Assembly (NCBI RefSeq): GCF_040567655.1
Contig: NZ_JBEXAC010000004.1
Coordinates: 62,001-126,000, forward strand
Reading direction: 5' to 3'
Origin: Chitinophaga sp. H8
GTDB taxonomy: Bacteria > Bacteroidota > Bacteroidia > Chitinophagales > Chitinophagaceae
DNA length: 64,000 nt
Position 1 is the first letter of the stretch; the number at the start of each line of letters is the position of its first letter. The notes beneath the pieces were generated by a model. The model saw nothing but the letters and a program-made list of their open reading frames with translations, did not search any database and was not told the DNA's origin. Below are positions 35,251 through 43,100 of the stretch, one piece after another. Both the position numbers and the translations under genes were made by a program.

Positions 35251-35258
35251 TACATTTG
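35251..35258 (+). promoter_or_regulatory. Candidate -7 box of the Crp/Fnr gene
   Basis: TACATTTG is an exact TAnnTTTG match ending only 4 bases before the ATG at 35263, which would give a leaderless or nearly leaderless transcript. A TTG at 35226-35228 could be the upstream element. Confidence 0.4.
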
Positions 35259-35262
35259 ATGC

Positions 35263-35844
35263 ATGTATGCACCTATACTGGCACATATAGCCAAATATGT
35301 AACTTTAAACGACCAGGAGCAGGAAATCTTTTGTGCCGCCCTGCTGCATAAGCGTTTCCGCAAACACCAATATCTGCTTCAGGAAGGAGAACAATGCCAG
35401 TATGATCATTTTGTGTTAAAAGGTTGTCTGCGCCAGTATGAAGTAAGTGAAGATGGTAAAGAAAATGTAGTGCAGTTTGGGTTCGAAAACTGGTGGATGA
35501 CCGATTGGCACAGTATGCTTACCAATACCCCATCAGTATACAACATAGATGCCCTGGAAGATGCGGAAGTACTACTAATTGAAAGAGGGCTACTGGAACA
35601 GCTCTTTAAAGAAATCCCTCCATTGGAAGTTTATTTCCGGAAAATCCTGCTGCAGGCATTCAGTGCGCTGCAACGCAGAATACTTTATCTTCAGAAGCCT
35701 GCAGATGAAAGGTATGCTGACTTTTTCAGCAGGTATGCCTATTTTGAGCAACGTCTTTCCCAGCAACATATAGCGTCCTATCTGGGTATCACCCGGGAAA
35801 CCCTTAGCAGACTGAAAAGTCAGCAGATGAAACCAGGTAAATGA
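35263..35844 (+). CDS. Crp/Fnr family transcriptional regulator
   Basis: A 193-residue regulator: residues 10-115 form the cyclic-nucleotide-binding-like beta-roll (KRFRKHQYLLQEGEQCQYDHF, CLRQYEVSEDGKENVVQFG, then ALEDAEVLLIER), followed by the dimer helix and a compact HTH ending IASYLGITRETLSRLKSQ. In Bacteroidetes this type lacks the usual cAMP-contacting residues, so the ligand is unknown. A perfect CRP-type palindrome begins at the last base of its stop codon and lies just upstream of the DoxX gene, suggesting autoregulation or control of doxX. Confidence 0.9.
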   Translation: MYAPILAHIAKYVTLNDQEQEIFCAALLHKRFRKHQYLLQEGEQCQYDHFVLKGCLRQYEVSEDGKENVVQFGFENWWMTDWHSMLTNTPSVYNIDALEDAEVLLIERGLLEQLFKEIPPLEVYFRKILLQAFSALQRRILYLQKPADERYADFFSRYAYFEQRLSQQHIASYLGITRETLSRLKSQQMKPGK

Positions 35845-35867
35845 TATTGTGATATTTATCACAATAT
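35844..35867. promoter_or_regulatory. Perfect 24-bp Crp/Fnr-type palindrome
   Basis: An exact inverted repeat with two unpaired central T's, containing TGTGA-N6-TCACA (35848-35863). It matches the E. coli CRP consensus and sits between the Crp/Fnr gene and the DoxX gene, about 65 bases upstream of a possible DoxX transcription start. Confidence 0.75.
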
Positions 35868-35931
35868 TTATTTACCAAAAATCACAGGATCTTACCTCCT
35901 ATCCTCCGCAACTTTGTACTATAAAAATCAA

Positions 35932-36393
35932 ATGATGTACAACGTATTCACACAGCAACTGTTTGCTACGGAGCATAGCTGGACCGGCTTCATATTACGG
36001 TTCACCCTTGGGGTGGTACTTTTTCCACATGCTGCACAAAAAATGTTCGGATGGTTTAATGGTCCTGGCCTTTCCGGAGAAATGGAACACATGACACACG
36101 CGATAGGGCTGTCAGTACCTGTTGCCGTCTTATCCATTCTGGTAGAATGTTTGGGTACCCTGCTGCTACTCACGGGCTTTGCTACACGTATAGCGGCAGT
36201 AGGCATGTTTGGCCTGTTTGTAGGGATGATTGTATTTGTGCACTTTAAAAGCGGCTATTTCATGAACTGGTTTGGCAAGATGCCTGCCGGGCACGAAGGA
36301 TTTGAATACCACCTCCTGGTATTGGGTTTATGTATACTTATCTTTATGCATGGAGGCGGGCGTTATTCCATTGACGGGCTCCTGACCCGCTGA
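35932..36393 (+). CDS. DoxX family membrane protein
   Basis: About 153 residues from the ATG at 35932 (a TTG at 35914 is less likely; another ATG follows at 35935). Four hydrophobic segments are present, with the family's LRFTLGVVLFPHAAQKMFGWF start, the E-x-x-G motif VECLGTLLLLTGF, and a histidine-rich loop GKMPAGHEGFEYHLL before the last helix. This DoxX type is often beside Crp/Fnr regulators in Bacteroidetes, as here. It probably acts in membrane redox or quinone chemistry. Confidence 0.85.
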   Translation: MMYNVFTQQLFATEHSWTGFILRFTLGVVLFPHAAQKMFGWFNGPGLSGEMEHMTHAIGLSVPVAVLSILVECLGTLLLLTGFATRIAAVGMFGLFVGMIVFVHFKSGYFMNWFGKMPAGHEGFEYHLLVLGLCILIFMHGGGRYSIDGLLTR

Positions 36394-36419
36394 TACTGGC
36401 TCATCAGTAAGGTGATCAC

Positions 36420-36449
36420 TTGTTAAATGGAGCAACTTATGTAAGTTTA
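36420..36449 (+). promoter_or_regulatory. Candidate promoter of the pseudouridine synthase gene
   Basis: TTG (36420-36422), 19 bases, then TAAGTTTA (36442-36449), one mismatch to TAnnTTTG. It supports translation from the ATG at 36468. Confidence 0.4.
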
Positions 36450-36467
36450 CGCCCAAATCCAGACTGC

Positions 36468-37079
36468 ATGAGCCAGGGTGATCACCGTTATTTCATTATC
36501 AATAAACCTTCCAACATTGTATCCCAATTTGTGAGCCCGGATAAGGTAGGATTGTTAGGCGACCTGGATTTTAGCTTCCCCGAAGGCACACATGCCGTAG
36601 GCAGACTGGATAATCATTCGGAAGGGCTCCTGATTTTAACAACGAATAAAAGGGTCACCAAACTCCTGTTTGAAGGAACAACACCCCATAAGCGTACTTA
36701 CCTGGTAAAAGTAAAGGATACCGTAAGCCCCGAAAGCCTAAATCGTTTACAAACGGGGGTTACCATTAAAATCAAGGGCAACGAGAATTATGTCACGACC
36801 CCGTGTGAGGCATCCATTGTAGCAGATCCTGCTGTCTTTTTCCAGCAGGAAAAAGGACAAAAGGAGTACAAGCCTCACACCTGGCTGCTGATTACTTTAA
36901 CGGAGGGGAAGTTTCACCAGGTAAGGAAAATGGTGTATGCCTTGCGTCATCGTTGTAAACGGTTGATCAGGGTATCTATTGAAGATCTGAAGCTGGGCGA
37001 TCTTCCGGCAGGAGGGGTAAGAGAGATAGCAGAAGAAACATTCTTTGAACAGCTGCGTATTGATAACTGGCGGGAATAA
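36468..37079 (+). CDS. RluE-type rRNA pseudouridine synthase
   Basis: About 203 residues from the ATG at 36468. The catalytic motif GRLD with Asp48 in AVGRLDNHSEGLLILTTN is clear, along with the family's later HTWLLITLTEGKFHQVRKM. The small size and the FIINKPSNIVSQF start, without an S4 domain, fit the RsuA/RluB/RluE branch that isomerises uridine in rRNA. The target site cannot be read from sequence. It converges with the ArsR gene with a 9-base gap. Confidence 0.85.
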   Translation: MSQGDHRYFIINKPSNIVSQFVSPDKVGLLGDLDFSFPEGTHAVGRLDNHSEGLLILTTNKRVTKLLFEGTTPHKRTYLVKVKDTVSPESLNRLQTGVTIKIKGNENYVTTPCEASIVADPAVFFQQEKGQKEYKPHTWLLITLTEGKFHQVRKMVYALRHRCKRLIRVSIEDLKLGDLPAGGVREIAEETFFEQLRIDNWRE

Positions 37080-37088
37080 GTCGCCTTT

Positions 37089-37421
37089 CTACACCTTACT
37101 TTTCCGTATAGATTTATGCTCCTTTGCAAGAAACACTTCCAGCGCATCTAATTTATTGGCCCAGAAAGCCCGGTATTTTTCGGCCCAATCAGACACCTCT
37201 TTTAGTTTTCCCAGGTTGGCCTCACAAAATCGTTCCCGTCCCTGTTGCTTAATCACTACCAATCCGCATTCGGTCAATATCCGGATATGCTTGGAAACAG
37301 CTGGCCGGCTGATATTAAAATTCACGGCTACCTCGTTCAGGTTCAGTGACTGATAGGCCAGCAAATTGATAATTTCCCGTCTGGTAGGATCGGCTATTGC
37401 CTGAAAAACATCTCTTCTCAT
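37089..37421 (-). CDS. ArsR family winged-helix regulator
   Basis: A 110-residue winged-helix repressor with the family opening DVFQAIADPTRREIINLLA and the recognition region VNFNISRPAVSKHIRILTECGLV. No cysteine pair of the metal-sensing type is seen near the recognition helix, so it is probably a non-metal 'SRPBCC-partner' type. A strong candidate promoter lies directly upstream. Targets are unknown; an SRPBCC gene occurs elsewhere in the window but is not adjacent. Confidence 0.88.
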   Translation of the reverse strand: MRRDVFQAIADPTRREIINLLAYQSLNLNEVAVNFNISRPAVSKHIRILTECGLVVIKQQGRERFCEANLGKLKEVSDWAEKYRAFWANKLDALEVFLAKEHKSIRKSKV

Positions 37422-37456
37422 GTAGAATAATGCGTCCTTATGAAACCCATTGGTTA

Positions 37457-37485
37457 CAAATATAAGAAAACCTGCGTTATCACAA
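37457..37485 (-). promoter_or_regulatory. Candidate promoter of the ArsR gene
   Basis: On the minus strand TTG (37485-37483), 18 bases, then TATATTTG (37464-37457), an exact TAnnTTTG match, about 36 bases before the ATG at 37421. Confidence 0.5.
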
Positions 37486-37505
37486 CTATTTATCGCCCCT
37501 TAGCC

Positions 37506-37721
37506 TTACTTTTCTGTAGTATTATTATTTTCCATTTGCTTGATAATATTGGTTACTTCTGTTTCTGTAGCGCGTAATTTCTTCTGGCAGAATTCGATCA
37601 GCACGGCAGCACGTTTCACCTTTTCCGCCAATACATCTACCGAAACGGATTCATTCTCTATTTCTGCTGCAATTACCTTCAATTCCTGGAAGGCTGATTC
37701 ATAGGTCAAATGCTGTTCCAT
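37506..37721 (-). CDS. xseB: Exodeoxyribonuclease VII small subunit
   Basis: A 71-residue protein with the small-subunit signature LTYESAFQELKVIAAEIENE, then VDVLAEKVKRAAVLIEFCQKKL. It forms the exonuclease VII complex with XseA, degrading single-stranded DNA to acid-soluble fragments. Its start overlaps the end of xseA by 23 bases, which suggests coupled translation. Length matches the family (60-80 residues). Confidence 0.95.
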   Translation of the reverse strand: MEQHLTYESAFQELKVIAAEIENESVSVDVLAEKVKRAAVLIEFCQKKLRATETEVTNIIKQMENNNTTEK

Positions 37722-39138
37722 CTGCTTTATTTTTAGATTTAACGGTGGCGTTAATTTCCATGTCAGTTAATAATACTTTAATATCCTTACCGGTCTTAAT
37801 ACTTGTAGGGTCACTGATAATTTTATCATCCACATATACCAGGGCAAATCCGCGTTTCAAAATATTTGCCGGACTCATCAACCGGAATACTGTTTCATAA
37901 TGCCCGACATAACTCCGCTCCCTTTGAATGCGTATCCTGCTGAAAGACCGGATATTAGCCAGCATATTATCCAGGTCGTTTAGTTTGTTGGATACCAGTA
38001 TCCGGGGCTTGGACAACACCTGGTTAGACAATGCCATCAGATCCCGGTGCTGATTAAAAAGGATAGACCTGGTGGTATTAACAGTGACCTGGTTATAATG
38101 AATGACTGCCTCTTTATGCTGTGCCAGTAATGTCCTGGCATTATTAATAATTCCTGTATTAAGTGCTGACAATGCCTGAAAGTGAATAGAAAACAGTTGT
38201 TGTGATTTGATCAGGATGCGTTGTTGTTCATCAATCACCGCTTCTTCAAATTCCTTATTATGTGATATGATAAATTCCGCAGCCTTGGTAGGTGTTTTAG
38301 TAGGACTATGCGCCATCATATCCACGATGGTTTCGTTCTTCTGGTGCCCTATCCCTGTTATAATAGGAATAGGAAATTTAGCGACTACCTTCCCAAAGGT
38401 ATAGGTATCAAAAATGAGAAAGTCTGTTTGCGCACCTCCTCCACGGATAATCACCACCGCATCATAAGGCACGTTTGCTTTAAAAATATCCACCAGCCGC
38501 TGCTGCACCAATTCCGCCTTTGTTTCTCCCTGTACTACGGTAAAGTAATTATCAATAATAAACTGGTACCCAAAACGGTTGGTATCCAGGGTATGCTTAA
38601 AATCCTGGTAACCGGCAGAATTAGCAGAAGTTACTACTGCTATCCGCTGTATAACCGGGTTTAATGTAAGCTGATTATTCCTCGTAATATATTGGTTACC
38701 TGATTTTTGTATAAAGTCGGGGCAATCCCGCAACAACTGCAATAAAGTTTGCTGCTTTTGTTGCTCCAGTAAACCAATAGTAAAGCTGGTATCTATATCC
38801 AGTAAAGTGATCTGCAGGCCATATACTGCATGATACGTAACAGACACTTTAGCCAATATATGAATATCATTCTTAAACTGCTGGCCAGTAACAAATTCAA
38901 ATTCCCGGATCCGCTCTGCTCCCTGCCCCCATGCTACCGCAGCTACCTTTGCTACAATAGCACTGGACTGCTCCTGCTTCTCTACCAGGTCAAAATAGTG
39001 ATACCCTTTGTGCTCATAACGGGAATAATTTGTCACATCCGCCACAATCCAATAGGTTTGCCCGGCAAACATTCCTGAAATAGCCTGCTGTACCTTCCTG
39101 GTAAGATCCGATAACTTTATGAATGGTAACTCCTGCAT
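37699..39138 (-). CDS. xseA: Exodeoxyribonuclease VII large subunit
   Basis: A 479-residue subunit with the N-terminal OB-fold (IKLSDLTRKVQQAISGMF, then TYWIVADVTNYSRYEHKGYH), the central catalytic region AVVTSANSAGYQDF, VVIIRGGGAQTDFLIFDTY and GIGHQKNETIVDMMAHSPTK, and a long coiled-coil C-terminal part. It is slightly longer than many homologues, with a relaxed N-terminal region. The gene precedes and overlaps xseB in one transcript. The ATG at 39138 is well placed. Confidence 0.95.
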   Translation of the reverse strand: MQELPFIKLSDLTRKVQQAISGMFAGQTYWIVADVTNYSRYEHKGYHYFDLVEKQEQSSAIVAKVAAVAWGQGAERIREFEFVTGQQFKNDIHILAKVSVTYHAVYGLQITLLDIDTSFTIGLLEQQKQQTLLQLLRDCPDFIQKSGNQYITRNNQLTLNPVIQRIAVVTSANSAGYQDFKHTLDTNRFGYQFIIDNYFTVVQGETKAELVQQRLVDIFKANVPYDAVVIIRGGGAQTDFLIFDTYTFGKVVAKFPIPIITGIGHQKNETIVDMMAHSPTKTPTKAAEFIISHNKEFEEAVIDEQQRILIKSQQLFSIHFQALSALNTGIINNARTLLAQHKEAVIHYNQVTVNTTRSILFNQHRDLMALSNQVLSKPRILVSNKLNDLDNMLANIRSFSRIRIQRERSYVGHYETVFRLMSPANILKRGFALVYVDDKIISDPTSIKTGKDIKVLLTDMEINATVKSKNKADGTAFDL

Positions 39139-39285
39139 AGTTTTAGGGCCAGCCCTGCCTCCCTTCGGTAAAATTAGCGTTATTAGTTTTTAATCAGGCA
39201 TTTTTATGGCCCCAGCTTTAACAAGCCCTTAGCATTATACGGCTGACTTGGCATAACTCTTGTTTCATTTCCCAAGAACAAAAAC

Positions 39286-39495
39286 ATGAAAGACATGAAA
39301 AAGATACTCATAGCCGCTTCCGTTGTAGGCACCGCCGCTGCTGGTCTCATTATATATTTAAAAAATCGTGATAAAGCAGACAAACTCCTGGAAAGGGCTA
39401 AAGAAGCTGCCCGTAAAACCACGCGGAGGTTAAACAATAACATGCATCAGGTAAATGGCAAAGCTACTCAGCTGTGGAGTAATTCGATGGGGTGA
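39286..39495 (+). CDS. Small membrane-anchored YtxH-like protein
   Basis: A 69-residue protein with one N-terminal hydrophobic segment (MKKILIAASVVGTAAAGLII) followed by a basic helical region (DKADKLLERAKEAARKTTRR). It looks like a short YtxH or similar membrane-attached helical protein with unknown role. It may start at the first ATG (39286) or the next (39295). A perfect palindromic terminator follows. Confidence 0.7.
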   Translation: MKDMKKILIAASVVGTAAAGLIIYLKNRDKADKLLERAKEAARKTTRRLNNNMHQVNGKATQLWSNSMG

Positions 39496-39525
39496 GGAAA
39501 AGTGCTTTTCTCAGAAAATACCAAT

Positions 39526-39555
39526 AAAAGAGCTGGAAAATTTTCCAGCTCTTTT
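39526..39555 (+). terminator. Perfect palindromic terminator
   Basis: AAAAGAGCTGGAAAA (39526-39540) and TTTTCCAGCTCTTTT (39541-39555) form a 15-bp self-complementary block with no loop bases, followed by ATTTT. A second small stem lies just upstream (39494-39512). Confidence 0.8.
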
Positions 39556-39748
39556 ATTTTAATCAAATCTCTCTTAATTCAATAACTTTTCATTACTCTC
39601 AATAGGATAATTACTAGTTGTAAGAAGTTAAATGATTATCAGTGACATCAAAACAAATACTATCGCTTTTGTACATCACCTCAATTGGACCATTTTAAAA
39701 AAATAGTTTTAACGTCCATAATACTTATAAAAAATGTACTCATTGTAT

Positions 39749-40186
39749 TTATTCTATGCGTTTAAAGGTATGCATGCTGTTACGGTAGTATTCACGGGTA
39801 AAAATCCCTACTTGCAGTGGGAAGTTAGGTATATCATTACCCCGTTCAAAATAGAATGTTATCCCCAAGTCCATAAAGGTTAAGGAGCTGATATCACCAT
39901 ATACATCTTTAGACTTCACCGATAAAGCGTCATAAATTTGTTCATAAGACATATTAAACAAATCAAGTCCATTGTATTCAACTTTCAACGGGGCGTTCAA
40001 CCCAATAAAACTAGCTTTATTATCGTCATAATCAGCTGTAATCTGATTATTTAAAAAATAATCAATCACATCGTCTCCGCTTTTTCTACTCGAATATTTA
40101 TTCTGATATTGTTCCCTAAGCTTTGCTCTTTCAGTTCCTAACTTTATATTGCCCGCACCAACAAAAGGTGTGATGTTTATAGTCAT
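39749..40186 (-). CDS. Probable immunity protein for the RHS toxin
   Basis: A 145-residue soluble protein without signal peptide that begins ITPFVGAGNIKLGTERAKLREQ, a pattern also seen in several small proteins located after polymorphic toxins ('f.pg.g.g.iklG....v...lg'). It starts five bases after the RHS gene stops, the usual position for an immunity gene that protects the producer from its own toxin. The assignment to immunity rests on position and size; the fold is unproven. Confidence 0.6.
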   Translation of the reverse strand: MTINITPFVGAGNIKLGTERAKLREQYQNKYSSRKSGDDVIDYFLNNQITADYDDNKASFIGLNAPLKVEYNGLDLFNMSYEQIYDALSVKSKDVYGDISSLTFMDLGITFYFERGNDIPNFPLQVGIFTREYYRNSMHTFKRIE

Positions 40187-40191
40187 AGCTT

Positions 40192-43100
40192 CTATTTATT
40201 TAATCCTTTCTGTAATTTAGGTAATAAAACGTCTCTAAAATAGTTTTCCATCTGCTTAATACCTTTCTCCATATCCTTTGTTGTAACTTTTGCATCTTTT
40301 AGCATTTGAGGGTTTTCCTTCATTACAACACGTAGATTATCTACTCCCATCCTAAATGCATCTTCAAACTTTCCTTCATTCAGCAATCCTTCTTCAACTG
40401 CTCTATATTCCCTAGCTGATCTATACCCCCCAAAACTGCCTGTTTCCGCATGCAATGAGGTAGGTGTCTGCACTGCTGGCGCTTCGCCCTTTTCCGCCTT
40501 ACCAGTATTCTTCAAGGATGAAGCAGACGGAATTTCATGCCTATCAAAACCTTGTTTTTTAGAAAGATCATCCATTTTTCCGCCTTGCACCGCTGGATTT
40601 CGTTCAAATAAGCTGGCTAAAGGTTTTACACCTCCAGAAGCAAAGCTAGCAATTGTATGAATTCCAGCATTATCTCTTGCGGCCCTTATTGCCGGAACAT
40701 CAGAAGGTTTTCCTGTAGGAGCTACTGCTGGTTGAGAAACAGTTAACAATCCCACTACAATTGGAATAATAATCCATGGGAAATCACCTCTGGGATCCTT
40801 AAAACTAATAGGATTATTAAAGTTGGAAGTGTAAGGTGACCAGCCTTCCATATCACCAATCTTTGGATCAATCTGCCACCATCTGCCTATCTGAGGATCT
40901 AATGATCTTAATGGGGCCTCATACATTTCCAAGCCCGTACCATCATTAAATTCCTTATTTTGTAGCTCTATTCCATTGTATTTCATCCGGTTCTCCGGAT
41001 AATTACTGCCCCTCAAAACATTCGAACTAATCCCCGCCATCGTCAATCCAAACGGGTAATAATGCGTTTCCTCTAAAACAGGACCACTGGCAAGTGTTAC
41101 CATTACATTATCAAAGAACACATCTTGCGGGCTTTCATTACTGGTGTATACATACAAGAACCCGCTCTGTTGTACCACCATATTATCCTTTGCCAAGGTT
41201 TGCAGCTGATCAGGTTCCCCCTGTACCTGTTTTACCCCACTATTCTCTTCTACTAAATTAAACTGATCATTGAACAATACAAAATTCAGGTAGGCTTTAG
41301 GTTTATCCTGCTTAAACTGGTCAGGGTCCTTTTGTTGGAGACGCTGATAATCGCTGCTGGTAAAATTATTGGCAAATGGGGAAGCAGGTTCGGCTGAAAC
41401 CACTGCATGTGATTGCTCCCCTTGTCCACTTCCGTTAAAAGCCTGTACCAGGGAGGCAAGCATATCTTCCACCGGTGCGGGATGCTTATTCTCCTGCGGG
41501 CCTTGCGATTTATAGAATGCTTTAGCACCTATTTGTATTGTATCTCCTGCCATTACCCTAAGCACCAGGGAGGGGCCTATTTTCTTCCCACCATCCTTGG
41601 CATTCAGTTTGGCTACAAATTCATTTTGTGGAGTAGTTTGATCCTGAGGATAACCAACCGGCTTAGCAGTGCGGCTGTTATCAATATTGCTGAACAAAGC
41701 GTTCTCCTTCGGAGCTTCCATAGTTTCCATCGTCGCGGCATACATACTCAGATCACTTTGCTCAGTCAGTACCATCCGTACATTACCCAGGTGGTCCTTC
41801 ACAAAATAATCAAATGTATAATCCGGAGATTGCCCTGTTTTATAAACTACCCTTATCCGGCCCTCTTCATGCCCTGCAAATCGCAAAGTATCATTTTCGT
41901 AGACAAAACCATTAATATAATCTGTAGAAGTAGTTTTAGAAGGGGTTACAGTATTATCAATAACTGTTTTCCTTAGCTTATTACCAGCAGCATCGTATTG
42001 ATAGTTAATACTACCCTTTCCACTGATAGTAATTGTTTGTGGTAGATTTAAATGATTATAAGTAATTGAAGCAATGCCTTTATTAAGATCAACCATCAGA
42101 TTTCCATTTCCATCATACGAGTAGTCATTCCCAGAATTGGTACCATTAATAAAATCTCCAAGTTTTGCAGTGGCAGTATTACTTGGATCAGCAACTGCCA
42201 ATAATTTATTACTATTTGCCTGATAAGCATAAGTTAATTGGTCAATAGTACGGATTTCAGTACCCACCATCCCTTTTTGATTCATGGCTTTTATATTGCC
42301 ATTCTCATCATAAGCAATGCCACTTACAGAATAATCCATTACGTTACGTGTCCAACTTGCTCCACTTGTGTTTTGTTGGCTGAAATCAGCTGTAATTATT
42401 CGTCCGGAACTATCATAATCATAACCGTAGGCCCGTGGTATTTTATCATTCCACCCTTTCCACTTTATGCCTGCGATATTACCATTAAACTGATTTTTGA
42501 CAGTAAATCCATAATCATAGCTCAGCTCCTGTCCAAAATGGCTGACATTATTTAAGGTAGTATTAACATAATCCTTATTGATACTCTTTAGCCATCCCCG
42601 GATATTATATTCATAATTCAAAACCTCCAACTGAGCTGTTGGGCCAGTTACCCCCAGCCGTTTGGTCTTTAATTGACCTAATTCGTCATAAGTATTTTCT
42701 GCAATTGTTCTTTCAAGCCCTGCCAGATCATTAAATTTCTTTTTCGTGGCAACCGGGCGGCCACCCACATCATACTGCAGCATTGTCAGGACACTGCTTT
42801 CAGGGGTAATGCTTTTCAAGTTGCTATGCCGTTGAAAACTGCTTATTAGCTTTCCACTGAAATCATATTGACTGGTAAGTACATCTGCTCCTCCATTAAT
42901 ATTATCCGACAATATTTGTACTACCCTTCCTTTTGCATCGTAATAGTTAGTTGTAGTAAGCCATTTGTTAGTTCCTAATACGAGCGTTTTAGTACCTGTC
43001 ACCAGACCATTTGTCAAATTACTTATTGTTGGTGTTTCAGCATAAGCATTGCTTCCTGCCTGTGGCTTCCCAAGATCGCCATTTACGGGTACGATCCTAT

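Noticed and set aside
39749..40186. Assigning the small gene to a named immunity family
   Set aside because: Only position and size support it; no family motif is certain.
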